The notes beneath the pieces are model-generated. The model was not told the DNA's origin. It worked only from the letters and a program-made list of their open reading frames with translations, and searched no databases. The position numbers and the translations under genes are program-made. A stretch of 64,000 bases of DNA. It comes from Poriferisodalis sp022821985 (GTDB lineage Bacteria; Actinomycetota; Acidimicrobiia; Acidimicrobiales; Poriferisodalaceae). Positions 8,261 to 15,850 of this stretch are shown here, in pieces. The DNA lies in assembly GCF_965219595.1 (NCBI RefSeq), contig NZ_OZ244781.1, forward strand, positions 1,426,001-1,490,000, in the 5' to 3' direction. Position 1 is the stretch's first letter. Every line of letters starts with the position of its first letter.

Positions 8261-8295
8261 GAGATGCAGGGCGAAAGCACGAGAGAGACGCGCAC

Positions 8296-8970
8296 ATGGC
8301 CAACAGGGCGCTTGTCGCCACCAAGGTCGGCATGACACAGCTCTGGGACGACGAGAACCGCGTCGTCCCGGTCACCGTGCTGCGCGTCGACGATTGCCGG
8401 GTCACGCAAGTCCGCACCACCGAGCAAGACGGTTATACCGCGGTGCAGGTCACCTACGGCCACCGTGAGGCCCGCAAGGTCAACAAGCCCACCAACGGCC
8501 ACTACGAGCGAGCCGGGATCGACCCCGGCGTACGCCTCGTAGAGCTGCGGCTCGACGATGTGAGCGAAGTATCGGTCGGCACCGAATTGGGTGCCGACCT
8601 TTTCAGTCCCGGAGAGCTTGTCGATGTGACAGCCACCTCCAAGGGCAAGGGTTTCGCCGGCACCATGAAGCGGCACAACTTCTCGGGCCAGCGTGCCAGC
8701 CACGGTGCGCACCGGGTCCACCGGGCCCCGGGCGCCATCGGCGCCTGCGCCACCCCCTCACGGGTGTTCAAGGGCACCCGCATGGCCGGGCGCATGGGCG
8801 GCGAGAAAGTCACCACGCTCAACCTCGCGGTCGTCGAGGCCGACGCCGAGCGGGGCCTGCTGCTGGTGCGGGGCTCGGTCCCCGGGCCCAAGGGCGGCAC
8901 GGTCGTCGTCCGCAACGCAGTCAAAGCGCCGCAAGGCGCGTCAAACAGCACAGTGCCGGCTGAGGTCTGA
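8296..8970 (+). CDS. rplC: 50S ribosomal protein L3 (uL3)
   Basis: A 224-residue protein opening ALVATKVGMTQLWDD with the diagnostic L3 core (SKGKGFAGTMKRHNFSGQRASHG and GRMGGEKVT). L3 binds 23S rRNA domain VI near the peptidyl transferase centre and acts early in 50S assembly. Here it is the first gene of the superoperon. In most bacteria rpsJ (S10) precedes it, but only the structured leader is found upstream. The next gene rplD starts 11 bases downstream. Confidence 0.97.
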   Translation: MANRALVATKVGMTQLWDDENRVVPVTVLRVDDCRVTQVRTTEQDGYTAVQVTYGHREARKVNKPTNGHYERAGIDPGVRLVELRLDDVSEVSVGTELGADLFSPGELVDVTATSKGKGFAGTMKRHNFSGQRASHGAHRVHRAPGAIGACATPSRVFKGTRMAGRMGGEKVTTLNLAVVEADAERGLLLVRGSVPGPKGGTVVVRNAVKAPQGASNSTVPAEV

Positions 8971-8981
8971 GGTCGATCCCG

Positions 8982-9656
8982 ATGCCGCTCACGCTTGACG
9001 TTCGCACCCCCGACGGCGGCACTGCCGGCACCGTGGAGCTCGACGAGGCCATCTTTGGCATCGAGCCGAACATGGCGGCGCTGCATCAGGCCGTCACGGC
9101 CCAGCGAGCTGCCCGCCGGAACGGCTCTCACAGCACCCTCACCCGGGCCGAAGTACGCGGCGGTGGCGCCAAGCCGTGGCGCCAGAAGGGCACCGGTCGG
9201 GCTCGCCACGGTTCGATCCGTTCGCCCCAGTGGGTGGGCGGCGGCGTGGCGCACGGTCCCAAGCCGCGCGACTACCGCCAGAAAGTGAACCGCAAGACCG
9301 TGCGGCTGGCGCTGCGCTCCGCTCTCAGCGACCGGGCTCGGAGTGAACGCGTCATGGTCATCGATGAGTGGAACTTTGCCCAGCCGCGCACGAAGGACGC
9401 CATCGCAGTGCTCGAGAACCTGTCCCTCTCGGGACAGGTTCTGCTGGTTCTGGGCGACAGCACGGCACACCAGACGGCCGATCGCAGTTTCCGCAACCTT
9501 CCGTCGGTGCACTCGGTCAGCGCGGCCGAGCTGAACGCCTACGACATCCTGCGCTCGGACTGGCTGGTCTTCACCCGCGACACCCTTCCCACGAGCACTG
9601 GGCCCACCAGCACCAGGCCCACCACGAACGGAGCAGCGAGCGAGGGGGATGACTAG
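8982..9656 (+). CDS. rplD: 50S ribosomal protein L4 (uL4)
   Basis: 224 residues with the conserved L4 loop (RAEVRGGGAKPWRQKGTGRARHG) that reaches into the exit tunnel, and a C-terminal segment NAYDILRSDWLVFTRDTL. A threonine/serine-rich tail (STGPTSTRPTTNG) follows the usual end. In other bacteria L4 is the autogenous regulator of the S10 operon; whether it acts on the hairpin leader here is unknown. Its TAG shares one base with the GTG of rplW (TAGTG). Confidence 0.97.
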   Translation: MPLTLDVRTPDGGTAGTVELDEAIFGIEPNMAALHQAVTAQRAARRNGSHSTLTRAEVRGGGAKPWRQKGTGRARHGSIRSPQWVGGGVAHGPKPRDYRQKVNRKTVRLALRSALSDRARSERVMVIDEWNFAQPRTKDAIAVLENLSLSGQVLLVLGDSTAHQTADRSFRNLPSVHSVSAAELNAYDILRSDWLVFTRDTLPTSTGPTSTRPTTNGAASEGDD

Positions 9657-9946
9657 TGAAGGATCCCCGCGATGTGCTGATCGCTCCCGTCATCTCGGAG
9701 AAGTCGTATGACTTCCTCGAAGAGGGCATTTACGTGTTCCGCGTCCACCCGTCCGCAAGCAAGCCAGAGATCCGACAAGCGGTCGAGGAGATCTTCGACG
9801 TCAAGGTCGCCAAGGTCAACACGATGAATCGCAAGGGCAAGAAGCGGCGCAATCGGCGCAACAACACCGTCGGCAAGCGGCCGGACACCAAGCGGGCCAT
9901 CGTCACCCTCGTCGAGGGCGACTCGATCCAGATCTTCAATTCCTAG
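9656..9946 (+). CDS. rplW: 50S ribosomal protein L23 (uL23)
   Basis: A 96-residue protein starting at GTG (KDPRDVLIAPVISEKSYDFLEEG), with the family's hallmarks VISEKS near the N-terminus and the basic loop NRKGKKRRNRRN. L23 sits at the tunnel exit and is the docking site for trigger factor and SRP. It lies between rplD, whose stop it overlaps by one base, and rplB. Confidence 0.96.
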   Translation: MKDPRDVLIAPVISEKSYDFLEEGIYVFRVHPSASKPEIRQAVEEIFDVKVAKVNTMNRKGKKRRNRRNNTVGKRPDTKRAIVTLVEGDSIQIFNS

Positions 9947-9956
9947 GCGGGGCGTC

Positions 9957-10793
9957 ATGGGCATTCGAGTACGCAAGCCGACCAGTCCCGGCCGAAGGTT
10001 CCAGACGGTCTCGGATTTTGCCGACATCACCGCGACCAAGCCCGAGCGCTCGCTCATCGCCAAGCAGCACTCCACCGGCGGCCGCAACAACTACGGCCGC
10101 AAGACCTCTCGCCACCGTGGCGGCGGTCACAAGCAGCGCTACCGGGTGATCGACTTCCGGCGCAACAAGGACGGTGTGCCCGCCACGGTCGCCACCATCG
10201 AGTACGACCCCAATCGCAACGCGCGCATCGCGCTGCTGCACTATCACGACGGCGAGAAGCGCTACATCCTGGCGCCGGCGGGGCTGGAGGTGGGCGACAA
10301 GCTCGCCAACGGTGCGGGGGCGGAGGTGCGTGTCGGCAACGCCATGCCGCTGCGGTACGTGCCGGTCGGCACCACCGTGCACAACGTGGAGCTCAAGCCG
10401 GGCGCCGGCGGCCGCATGGCCCGTTCGGCCGGCGCCAGTGTGCAGCTCGTGGCCAAGGAGGGTGCGTACGCCACCTTGCGCCTGCCGTCCACCGAGATGC
10501 GCCGGGTGCCGATCGACTGCCGCGCCACCATCGGCTCGGTGGGCAACGCCGAGGCCGACCTCATCAAGATCGGCAAGGCCGGCCGGAACCGCTACAAGGG
10601 CGTCCGGCCCCAGACCCGTGGCGTGGCCATGAACCCGGTCGACCATCCCCTCGGCGGCGGTGAGGGCAAGTCGTCGGGCGGGCGTCATCCGGTGTCGCCG
10701 TGGGGCAAGCCTGAAGGCCGCACCCGCTCCAAGAACCGCAAGTCCAACGACCTCATCGTCCGCCGCCGCCGGACGCGCGGGTCCCGGAGGTAG
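9957..10793 (+). CDS. rplB: 50S ribosomal protein L2 (uL2)
   Basis: 278 residues, the usual length. It contains the conserved NNYGRKTSRHRGGGHKQRYR block and the C-terminal GVAMNPVDHPLGGGEGKSSGGRH segment, which includes the conserved histidine near the peptidyl transferase centre. L2 is needed for subunit association and peptide bond formation. It ends four bases before rpsS. Confidence 0.97.
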   Translation: MGIRVRKPTSPGRRFQTVSDFADITATKPERSLIAKQHSTGGRNNYGRKTSRHRGGGHKQRYRVIDFRRNKDGVPATVATIEYDPNRNARIALLHYHDGEKRYILAPAGLEVGDKLANGAGAEVRVGNAMPLRYVPVGTTVHNVELKPGAGGRMARSAGASVQLVAKEGAYATLRLPSTEMRRVPIDCRATIGSVGNAEADLIKIGKAGRNRYKGVRPQTRGVAMNPVDHPLGGGEGKSSGGRHPVSPWGKPEGRTRSKNRKSNDLIVRRRRTRGSRR

Positions 10794-10797
10794 AGCG

Positions 10798-11076
10798 ATG
10801 CCGCGCAGTCTCAAGAAGGGCCCGTTCGTCGACGACCACCTGCTCTCGAAGGTGGACGAACTCAACGAGAGCGGCGAGCGCAAGGTCATCAAGACGTGGA
10901 GCCGGCGCTCCACGATCATCCCCGAGATGATCGGTCACACCATCGCGGTTCACGACGGGCGCAAGCACCTGCCGGTGTATGTGACCGAGTCGATGGTGGG
11001 CCACAAGCTCGGCGAGTTCGCCCCGACGCGGACGTTCAAGTTCCACGCCGGCCAGGAACGTGGAGGCAGGCGATGA
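10798..11076 (+). CDS. rpsS: 30S ribosomal protein S19 (uS19)
   Basis: 92 residues, starting at the ATG at 10798 (MPRSLKKGPFVDDHLLSKV) and containing the core STIIPEMIGHTIAVHDGRKH. S19 pairs with S13 in the 30S head. The C-terminal tail (GEFAPTRTFKFHAGQERGGRR) is notable because the DNA encoding it is repeated in tandem immediately downstream, giving a 22-codon ORF coupled to the rpsS stop codon. Confidence 0.97.
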   Translation: MPRSLKKGPFVDDHLLSKVDELNESGERKVIKTWSRRSTIIPEMIGHTIAVHDGRKHLPVYVTESMVGHKLGEFAPTRTFKFHAGQERGGRR

Positions 11077-11148
11077 GCGGGTTCGCCCCGACGCAGACGT
11101 TCAAGCCTCGCGCCGGACGAGAGCAAGGCAGCGGGCGATGAGCGGGTT
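11017..11148 (+). repeat. Tandem duplication of the rpsS 3' end and rplV start (65-base period)
   Basis: The 67 bases from 11017 align without gaps to those from 11082, with about 53 identical positions. The repeated unit spans the end of rpsS (FAPTRTFK), its stop codon and an ATGAGCGGG start. The second copy ends on the ATGAGCGGG that opens rplV. The result is a small ORF whose start overlaps the rpsS stop and whose stop overlaps the rplV start. Confidence 0.85.
11073..11141 (+). CDS. 22-residue mini-ORF repeating the S19 C-terminal peptide
   Basis: Reads MSGFAPTQTFKPRAGREQGS plus two residues and stops. The peptide is a diverged second copy of the S19 tail (FAPTRTFKFHAGQERGG). The ATG overlaps the rpsS TGA (ATGA) and the TGA at 11139-11141 overlaps the rplV ATG at 11138 (ATGA), so ribosomes could pass straight through from rpsS to rplV. 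The divergence (about 79% at DNA level) with the frame and both couplings kept hints at selection for the coupling, for the peptide, or both. Whether the peptide accumulates is unknown. Confidence 0.5.
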   Translation: MSGFAPTQTFKPRAGREQGSGR

Positions 11149-11848
11149 GATCGACCTCGACGTCATCGCAGGCGCCAAGGCGACGCACAAGTACGCACGC
11201 CTGTCCGCGTCGAAAGCGCGGGTGGTGCTCAACCTCATCCGCGACGAAGACTTGGCGCTCGCCCGCGACCGCCTGCGCTTCTGCGAGCGCGGCGCCGCCG
11301 AGGTGGTGTCCAAGGTGCTCGAGAGCGCGGTGGCCAATGCCACCAACAACGAGCAGCTCGACGCCGACGAGTTGTACGTGGCTGAGTGCTGGGCCGACGA
11401 GGGTCCCGTGCTCAAGCGCTGGCGCCCGCGAGCACGGGGCCGCGCCACCCGCATCTTCAAGCAGACCAGCCACATCACCGTGATCGTGGCTCAGCTCAGC
11501 CCCGAGGAGCTCGAGATGCGCGAGGCCCGCTTGGCCGCCTCGGGCTCTCAGACCGCCGCAGCCGCGCGTGCGGCCCGCGTGGCCGCCAGCCGCGCCGCCC
11601 CGGACACCGACGAGGCTGACGAGGTTGCGCCAGAAGACATCGACGCCGGAGACGACATCGACGCCGCAGCCGATGAGGTCCCGACCGGCGATGCCGAGGA
11701 ACAAGGCGACGCAGTCGAACCAGACGACGAGTCTGGGGACATCACGGCCGCCGCAGCCGACGAGGCCGAAGCAGCCGATGAGAACGGCGAAGCCAGCGGG
11801 GACGATGCTGCCGACCCCGAAGCTGCCGACCCAGAGGAACGGAACTGA
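11138..11848 (+). CDS. rplV: 50S ribosomal protein L22 (uL22) with long acidic C-terminal tail
   Basis: 236 residues, about twice the usual 110-120. Residues 1-125 are a normal L22 (ATHKYARLSASKARVVLNLI, then the tunnel loop RWRPRARGRATRIFKQTSHI). Residues 126-155 are an alanine/arginine-rich helix-like segment, and residues 156-236 are strongly acidic (DTDEADEVAPEDIDAGDDID and similar), ending just before rpsC. The start at 11138 was chosen because it lies in the ATGA junction with the mini-ORF. The tail would project from the solvent side of the 50S; its function is unknown. Confidence 0.95.
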   Translation: MSGLIDLDVIAGAKATHKYARLSASKARVVLNLIRDEDLALARDRLRFCERGAAEVVSKVLESAVANATNNEQLDADELYVAECWADEGPVLKRWRPRARGRATRIFKQTSHITVIVAQLSPEELEMREARLAASGSQTAAAARAARVAASRAAPDTDEADEVAPEDIDAGDDIDAAADEVPTGDAEEQGDAVEPDDESGDITAAAADEAEAADENGEASGDDAADPEAADPEERN

Positions 11849-11850
11849 TC

Positions 11851-12738
11851 ATGGGTCAGAAGGTCAACCCGTACGGTTTCCGCTTGGGAATCACCACCGA
11901 CTGGAAGTCGCGTTGGTACGCCGACAAGGAGTACCAGGACTATCTCATCGAGGATTGGAAGATCCGAGACTTCCTGCGGACTGAGCTGCCGCATGCCGCG
12001 ATCAGCCGCATCGAGGTGGAGCGAACCCGAGATCGCCTGCGCGTCGACGTGCACACGGCCCGGCCGGGCATCGTCATCGGCCGCCGGGGCAGCGAGGCCG
12101 ATCGGCTGCGCACGAAGCTCGGCAAGATCTCGGGCAACCCGAAGGTCCAGCTGAACATCCAGGAGATCAAGCAGCCCGAGCTCGAGGCGGCGCTCATCGC
12201 ACAGGGCGTTGCGGATCAGCTCGCCGGCCGCGTCGCCTTCCGGCGGGCCATGAAGCGTGCCGTGCAGAACGCCCAGAAGGCCGGCGCACTCGGCATCCGC
12301 GTGCAGTGCTCAGGCCGGCTCGGCGGCTCGGAGATGGCCCGCACCGAGTGGTACCGCGAAGGCCGTGTGCCGCTGCACACGCTGCGCGCCGACATCGATT
12401 ACGGCTTCCGCGAAGCCCGCACCACGGCGGGTCGCATCGGCGTGAAGGTGTGGCTCTACAAGGGCGACATCCTCCCGTACAAGGTGTCGTCCGACGAGCG
12501 CATTCACCGCGAGGCGGCCATGGCCACAGGCCAGACGTCGGGCGACGGTGCACCTCCAGGAGGTGTGGTGTCTTCAGCCGGTCGCCGGAGCGATCTCGAG
12601 GATGTGCCCGAGGAGCCCGTGCCGCTGCTGCGCGAGGCCGATCCCGAGTTCGAGCGCCTGCTCGAGGAGGAAGAGCAGATCGAGCGGGCCACGCGCGATC
12701 AGTCCCAGACGCCCAACTTCAGGCCGGGAGACGACTGA
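11851..12738 (+). CDS. rpsC: 30S ribosomal protein S3 (uS3)
   Basis: 295 residues. MGQKVNPYGFRLGI opens the protein, the KH domain carries GIVIGRRGSEADRLR, and the C-terminal domain includes GRLGGSEMARTEWYREGRVPLHTLRADIDYG. S3 forms the mRNA entry channel with S4 and S5. A tail of about 70 residues, rich in Glu and Asp (LEEEEQIERA), extends beyond the usual end. The TGA overlaps the rplP ATG (TGATG). Confidence 0.97.
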   Translation: MGQKVNPYGFRLGITTDWKSRWYADKEYQDYLIEDWKIRDFLRTELPHAAISRIEVERTRDRLRVDVHTARPGIVIGRRGSEADRLRTKLGKISGNPKVQLNIQEIKQPELEAALIAQGVADQLAGRVAFRRAMKRAVQNAQKAGALGIRVQCSGRLGGSEMARTEWYREGRVPLHTLRADIDYGFREARTTAGRIGVKVWLYKGDILPYKVSSDERIHREAAMATGQTSGDGAPPGGVVSSAGRRSDLEDVPEEPVPLLREADPEFERLLEEEEQIERATRDQSQTPNFRPGDD

Positions 12739-13154
12739 TGCTGATGCCTCGCAAGGTCAAGCACCGCAAGGCGCATCGCGGTCGCATGAAGGGCCGCACC
12801 AAGGGCGGCACGGCCGTGCACTTCGGCGACTACGGCATCCAGGCGCTGGAACCCGGCTGGATCACGGCCCGCCAGATCGAAGCGGCCCGCATCGCCATGA
12901 CCCGTCACGTGAAGCGCGGCGGGAAGGTCTGGATCAACATCTTCCCCGACAAGCCGGTGACCGCGAAGCCTGCGGAGACCCGCATGGGCTCGGGCAAGGG
13001 AAATCCGGAGAAGTGGGTGGCCGTGGTGAAGCCCGGCCGTGTGATGTTCGAGCTGGGCGGCGTGAACGCCGAGCTGGCCCGCGGCGCCATGGAGCGCGCT
13101 ATCCAGAAGCTGCCCATCCGGGCACGGGTGATCTCCCGAGAGGAGGCCATCTGA
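12738..13154 (+). CDS. rplP: 50S ribosomal protein L16 (uL16)
   Basis: 138 residues. The start MLMPRKVKHRKAHRGRMKG matches the family's ML(I/M)PRK opening, so the ATG at 12738 was preferred over 12744. The core (FGDYGIQALEPGWITARQIE, RMGSGKGNPEKWVAVV) is typical. L16 contacts tRNA at the A site. The stop overlaps the rpmC ATG (ATGA-type TGATG). Confidence 0.97.
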   Translation: MLMPRKVKHRKAHRGRMKGRTKGGTAVHFGDYGIQALEPGWITARQIEAARIAMTRHVKRGGKVWINIFPDKPVTAKPAETRMGSGKGNPEKWVAVVKPGRVMFELGGVNAELARGAMERAIQKLPIRARVISREEAI

Positions 13155-13543
13155 TGGCGAAGGCCGCGACGCTCCGGACCCTCTCGGACGATCAGCTGTT
13201 TGATGAGTTGGACAGTGCGAAGAAGGAGCTGTTCAACCTGCGCTTCGCGTTTGCAACCGGGCAGCTCGACAACTCGGCGCACGTGGCTGCCACCAAGCGC
13301 GACATCGCCCGTATTCACACCGTGCTGCGCGAGCGTGAGATCGCAGCGGCCGATGTGCTGCTGGACCCATCGGCTGGCCCAGTGCAAGGCTCGGCTGCTG
13401 GTCTGGCTGGCCCGTCGAATGACCCAGTGCAGGGCTCGGCCGCTGGTCTGGCTGGCGCCTCGCAGGGCTCGGCCGCTGTGCCGGCCGGCGCTTCGCAGAG
13501 CTCGGCCGCGGACAGCGCAGCTTCCACAGGAGATCCGTCATGA
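13154..13543 (+). CDS. rpmC: 50S ribosomal protein L29 (uL29) with repetitive tail
   Basis: 129 residues, about twice the usual 60-70. Residues 1-70 form the two-helix L29 (LRTLSDDQLFDELDSAKKELFNLRFAFATGQLDN). The remaining 60 residues are a low-complexity tail built from PVQGSAAGLAG(P/A)S units and shorter QGSAA units, encoded by imperfect tandem DNA repeats at about 13374-13515. L29 sits next to L23 at the tunnel exit, so a flexible tail there could meet nascent chains or targeting factors. That is inference. The stop overlaps the rpsQ ATG. Confidence 0.94.
   Translation: MAKAATLRTLSDDQLFDELDSAKKELFNLRFAFATGQLDNSAHVAATKRDIARIHTVLREREIAAADVLLDPSAGPVQGSAAGLAGPSNDPVQGSAAGLAGASQGSAAVPAGASQSSAADSAASTGDPS
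13374..13515 (+). repeat. Imperfect coding repeat in the 3' half of rpmC
   Basis: Units of about 45 bases containing CCAGTGCARGGCTCGGC start near 13379 and 13424, followed by shorter units sharing CAGGGCTCGGCCGCT-like sequence. They encode PVQGSAAGLAG repeats. Confidence 0.7.
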
Positions 13544-13818
13544 GCACCGAGACTGCCGAGACCGTCGAGCGCAACCGGCGCAAGGTGCGCGAGGGCATCG
13601 TCACCTCCACCAAGATGGACCGCACGGCGGTCGTCTCGGTGACCGAGCGTGTGCGCCACCCCCGCTACTTCAAGACCGTTCAGCGCACCAAGAAGCTGTA
13701 CGTCCACGACCCCGCTGGAGACACGCGTCCGGGCGACCGGGTGCGCGTCATGGAAACCCGGCCGATCTCGAAGACCAAGCGCTGGCGCTTGGTGGAGATC
13801 ATCGAACGGGCCCGATGA
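13540..13818 (+). CDS. rpsQ: 30S ribosomal protein S17 (uS17)
   Basis: 92 residues with the S17 core (REGIVTSTKMDRTAVVSVTE, RHPRYFKTVQRTKKLYVHD, GDRVRVMETRPISKTKRWR). S17 binds 16S rRNA helix 11 and is a primary assembly protein. The ATG overlaps the rpmC stop (ATGA). Confidence 0.97.
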   Translation: MSTETAETVERNRRKVREGIVTSTKMDRTAVVSVTERVRHPRYFKTVQRTKKLYVHDPAGDTRPGDRVRVMETRPISKTKRWRLVEIIERAR

Positions 13819-13836
13819 GCTGAAGGCAGCGAGGTC

Positions 13837-14205
13837 ATGATCCAGCAAGAGTCCCGACTCAAAGTCGCCGACAACTCCGGCGCCCGCGAGGTGCTGTGCA
13901 TTCGCGTGCTCGGCGGCACGGGTCGGCGCTACGCCTCGATCGGCGACGTTTTCGTTGCCACTGTGAAGGACGCCATCCCGGGCGCAGCGGTGCGCAAGGG
14001 CGACGTGGTGCGCTGCGTCGTGGTGCGCACGCGCAAGCAGCGCAGGCGTCCCGACGGCAGCTACATCCGCTTCGACGAGAACGCCGCTGTGCTCGTCGAC
14101 GACAACCGCCAGCCGCGTGGCACCCGCATCTTCGGCCCCGTCGGCCGCGAGCTGCGTGACAAGCGCTTCATGCGCATCGTGTCGCTCGCCCCGGAAGTTC
14201 TGTGA
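13837..14205 (+). CDS. rplN: 50S ribosomal protein L14 (uL14)
   Basis: 122 residues, the standard length, starting MIQQESRLKVADNSGAREVL and ending RELRDKRFMRIVSLAPEVL. L14 forms intersubunit bridge contacts next to L19 and L3. It follows rpsQ after 18 bases. Confidence 0.98.
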   Translation: MIQQESRLKVADNSGAREVLCIRVLGGTGRRYASIGDVFVATVKDAIPGAAVRKGDVVRCVVVRTRKQRRRPDGSYIRFDENAAVLVDDNRQPRGTRIFGPVGRELRDKRFMRIVSLAPEVL

Positions 14206-14218
14206 TGGGGGTGACGTG

Positions 14219-14557
14219 ATGGCACGCCAGAAGAACCAGCTGCCGCGGCTGCGAGTCCGCAAGGGCGACACCGTGCGCGTTGTCTCCGGCCCTGACAAGG
14301 GCAAGGAAGGCGAGGTCGTGTCGGTGGATCTGGCGCGCCGCCGCCTCACGGTGGAAGGCGTGAACGTGGGGCACAAGCACCAGAAACCCTCCCAGCAGAA
14401 CCAGGAGGGCCAGATCATCGACTACCTGCTGCCGGTCGACGTGTCGAACGTGGCGGTGGTGTGCCCGCGAACGGGCCAGCCAGGTCGGGTCGGTTTCCGC
14501 TTCGAGGGCGGCCGCAAGGTGCGTTACCACCGAGTCTCGGGGGAGGAACTGCCATGA
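14219..14557 (+). CDS. rplX: 50S ribosomal protein L24 (uL24)
   Basis: 112 residues with the KOW motif (VRKGDTVRVVSGPDKGKEGEV) and the following GVNVGHKHQKPS segment. L24 starts assembly of the 50S. The ATG at 14219 follows a GGGGGTGA Shine-Dalgarno-like stretch. The stop overlaps the rplE ATG. Confidence 0.97.
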   Translation: MARQKNQLPRLRVRKGDTVRVVSGPDKGKEGEVVSVDLARRRLTVEGVNVGHKHQKPSQQNQEGQIIDYLLPVDVSNVAVVCPRTGQPGRVGFRFEGGRKVRYHRVSGEELP

Positions 14558-15192
14558 GCGTGACCGAGGCCCAGACCGACGCCCCCTCCCTCGCTTCGTC
14601 CGACACCGGCGGCAACGAGCGGCCCGAGCCTCGTATGCCTGAGCCCCGTATGAAGGTGCTCTACCGCGACACCGTCCGCGCGCAACTGCTCGACGAGCTC
14701 GGGCTCGCGAACGTGATGCAGGTGCCCACGCTGACGAAGATCAGCGTGAACATGGGCGTCGGCGCTGCGCTGACGAACCGGGGCCTGCTCGAGGGCGCCA
14801 TCGACGACCTCAGCCGCATCTGCGGTCAGCGGCCGGCGATCACCCGGGCGAAGCAGTCCATCGCAGGGTTCAAGCTGCGCGAGGGCAACGCGATCGGCGC
14901 CCGCGTCACTATGCGCCGTGACCGGATGTGGGAGTTCTACGACCGTCTCGTGTCGTTGGCCATCCCTCGTATCCGCGACTTCCGGGGTCTGTCGCCGCGC
15001 AGCTTCGACGGCCACGGCAACTACACGTTCGGCCTCACCGAGCAGCTGGTCTTTCCCGAGATCGACTACGACAGCGTCAACCAGATCCGCGGCATGGACA
15101 TCACGCTCGTGACGTCAGCCGTCGACGACGAGGGCGGGCGTGCCCTGCTGGTTGCGCTCGGCTTTCCATTCCGCCAACACCCAACGACCTAG
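14554..15192 (+). CDS. rplE: 50S ribosomal protein L5 (uL5)
   Basis: 212 residues, longer than the usual 180 because of an N-terminal extension of about 28 residues. The L5 core follows: TKISVNMGVG, RPAITRAKQSIAGFKLREG, and FPEIDYDSVNQIRGMDITLV. L5 binds 5S rRNA and contacts P-site tRNA. The start is the ATG overlapping the rplX stop (ATGA). Confidence 0.97.
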   Translation: MSVTEAQTDAPSLASSDTGGNERPEPRMPEPRMKVLYRDTVRAQLLDELGLANVMQVPTLTKISVNMGVGAALTNRGLLEGAIDDLSRICGQRPAITRAKQSIAGFKLREGNAIGARVTMRRDRMWEFYDRLVSLAIPRIRDFRGLSPRSFDGHGNYTFGLTEQLVFPEIDYDSVNQIRGMDITLVTSAVDDEGGRALLVALGFPFRQHPTT

Positions 15193-15237
15193 CACCCGGC
15201 TAACTCACCAGGCCCCGATTCAACAAAGGCAGTACCG

Positions 15238-15423
15238 ATGGCCAAGAAGGCACTCGTCAACAAGCAGCAGCGCACCCCCAAGTTCAAGGTGCGCGCCTAC
15301 ACGCGCTGCCGCGTGTGCGGCCGACCGCGGTCGGTATACCGCAAGTTCGGGCTGTGCCGAGTGTGCCTGCGAGAGATGGTCCATGCCGGCGAGGTGCCCG
15401 GCGTGACGAAGGCCAGTTGGTGA
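15238..15423 (+). CDS. rpsN: 30S ribosomal protein S14, zinc-binding type Z (uS14)
   Basis: 61 residues, the short zinc-type S14. It carries CxxC pairs at Cys24/Cys27 and Cys40/Cys43 (CRVCGRPRSVYRKFGLCRVC). S14 is a late-assembling head protein. Many actinobacteria keep a second, zinc-free S14 for zinc starvation, but none is in this window. Confidence 0.97.
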   Translation: MAKKALVNKQQRTPKFKVRAYTRCRVCGRPRSVYRKFGLCRVCLREMVHAGEVPGVTKASW

Positions 15424-15436
15424 GGGAGGTGCGCAC

Positions 15437-15841
15437 ATGTCGATGACCGACCCCATTGCGGACATGCTCACCCGCATTCGCAACGCCAACATGGTGTTCA
15501 AAGACGAGGTGGCCATGCCGTCCTCCAAGCAGAAGGAGCGCCTGGCGGCGATCCTCAAGCGCGAGGGCTACGTGAGCGACTACCAGGTGAGCGACGGCAC
15601 CGACGGCCCCGCCCCGACGCTCACCATCAACCTGAAGTACACCGGTGACCGCGACCGCACCATCTCGGGGCTGCAGCGCATCTCCAAGCCCGGGCTGCGG
15701 GTGTACACCAAGTCCGACAAGGTTCCCCGCGTGCTCGGCGGCCTCGGCATTGCCGTGCTGTCGACGAGCCGGGGCCTGATGACCGACCGCGAAGCTCGCC
15801 GTAACCGCATGGGCGGCGAGATCCTCTGTTACGTCTGGTAG
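15437..15841 (+). CDS. rpsH: 30S ribosomal protein S8 (uS8)
   Basis: 134 residues beginning SMTDPIADMLTRIRNANMV and ending with the signature GLGIAVLSTSRGLMTDREAR and GGEILCYVW. S8 binds the central domain of 16S rRNA; in E. coli it also represses the spc operon by binding the rplE leader region. A similar site here was not assessed. Confidence 0.98.
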   Translation: MSMTDPIADMLTRIRNANMVFKDEVAMPSSKQKERLAAILKREGYVSDYQVSDGTDGPAPTLTINLKYTGDRDRTISGLQRISKPGLRVYTKSDKVPRVLGGLGIAVLSTSRGLMTDREARRNRMGGEILCYVW

Positions 15842-15850
15842 GAGGCGGCG

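Noticed and set aside
11513..11848. L22 acidic tail as a frameshifted or fused separate gene
   Set aside because: The frame is continuous, no start with a ribosome-binding site occurs inside, and rpsC follows after two bases. A true extension is simpler.
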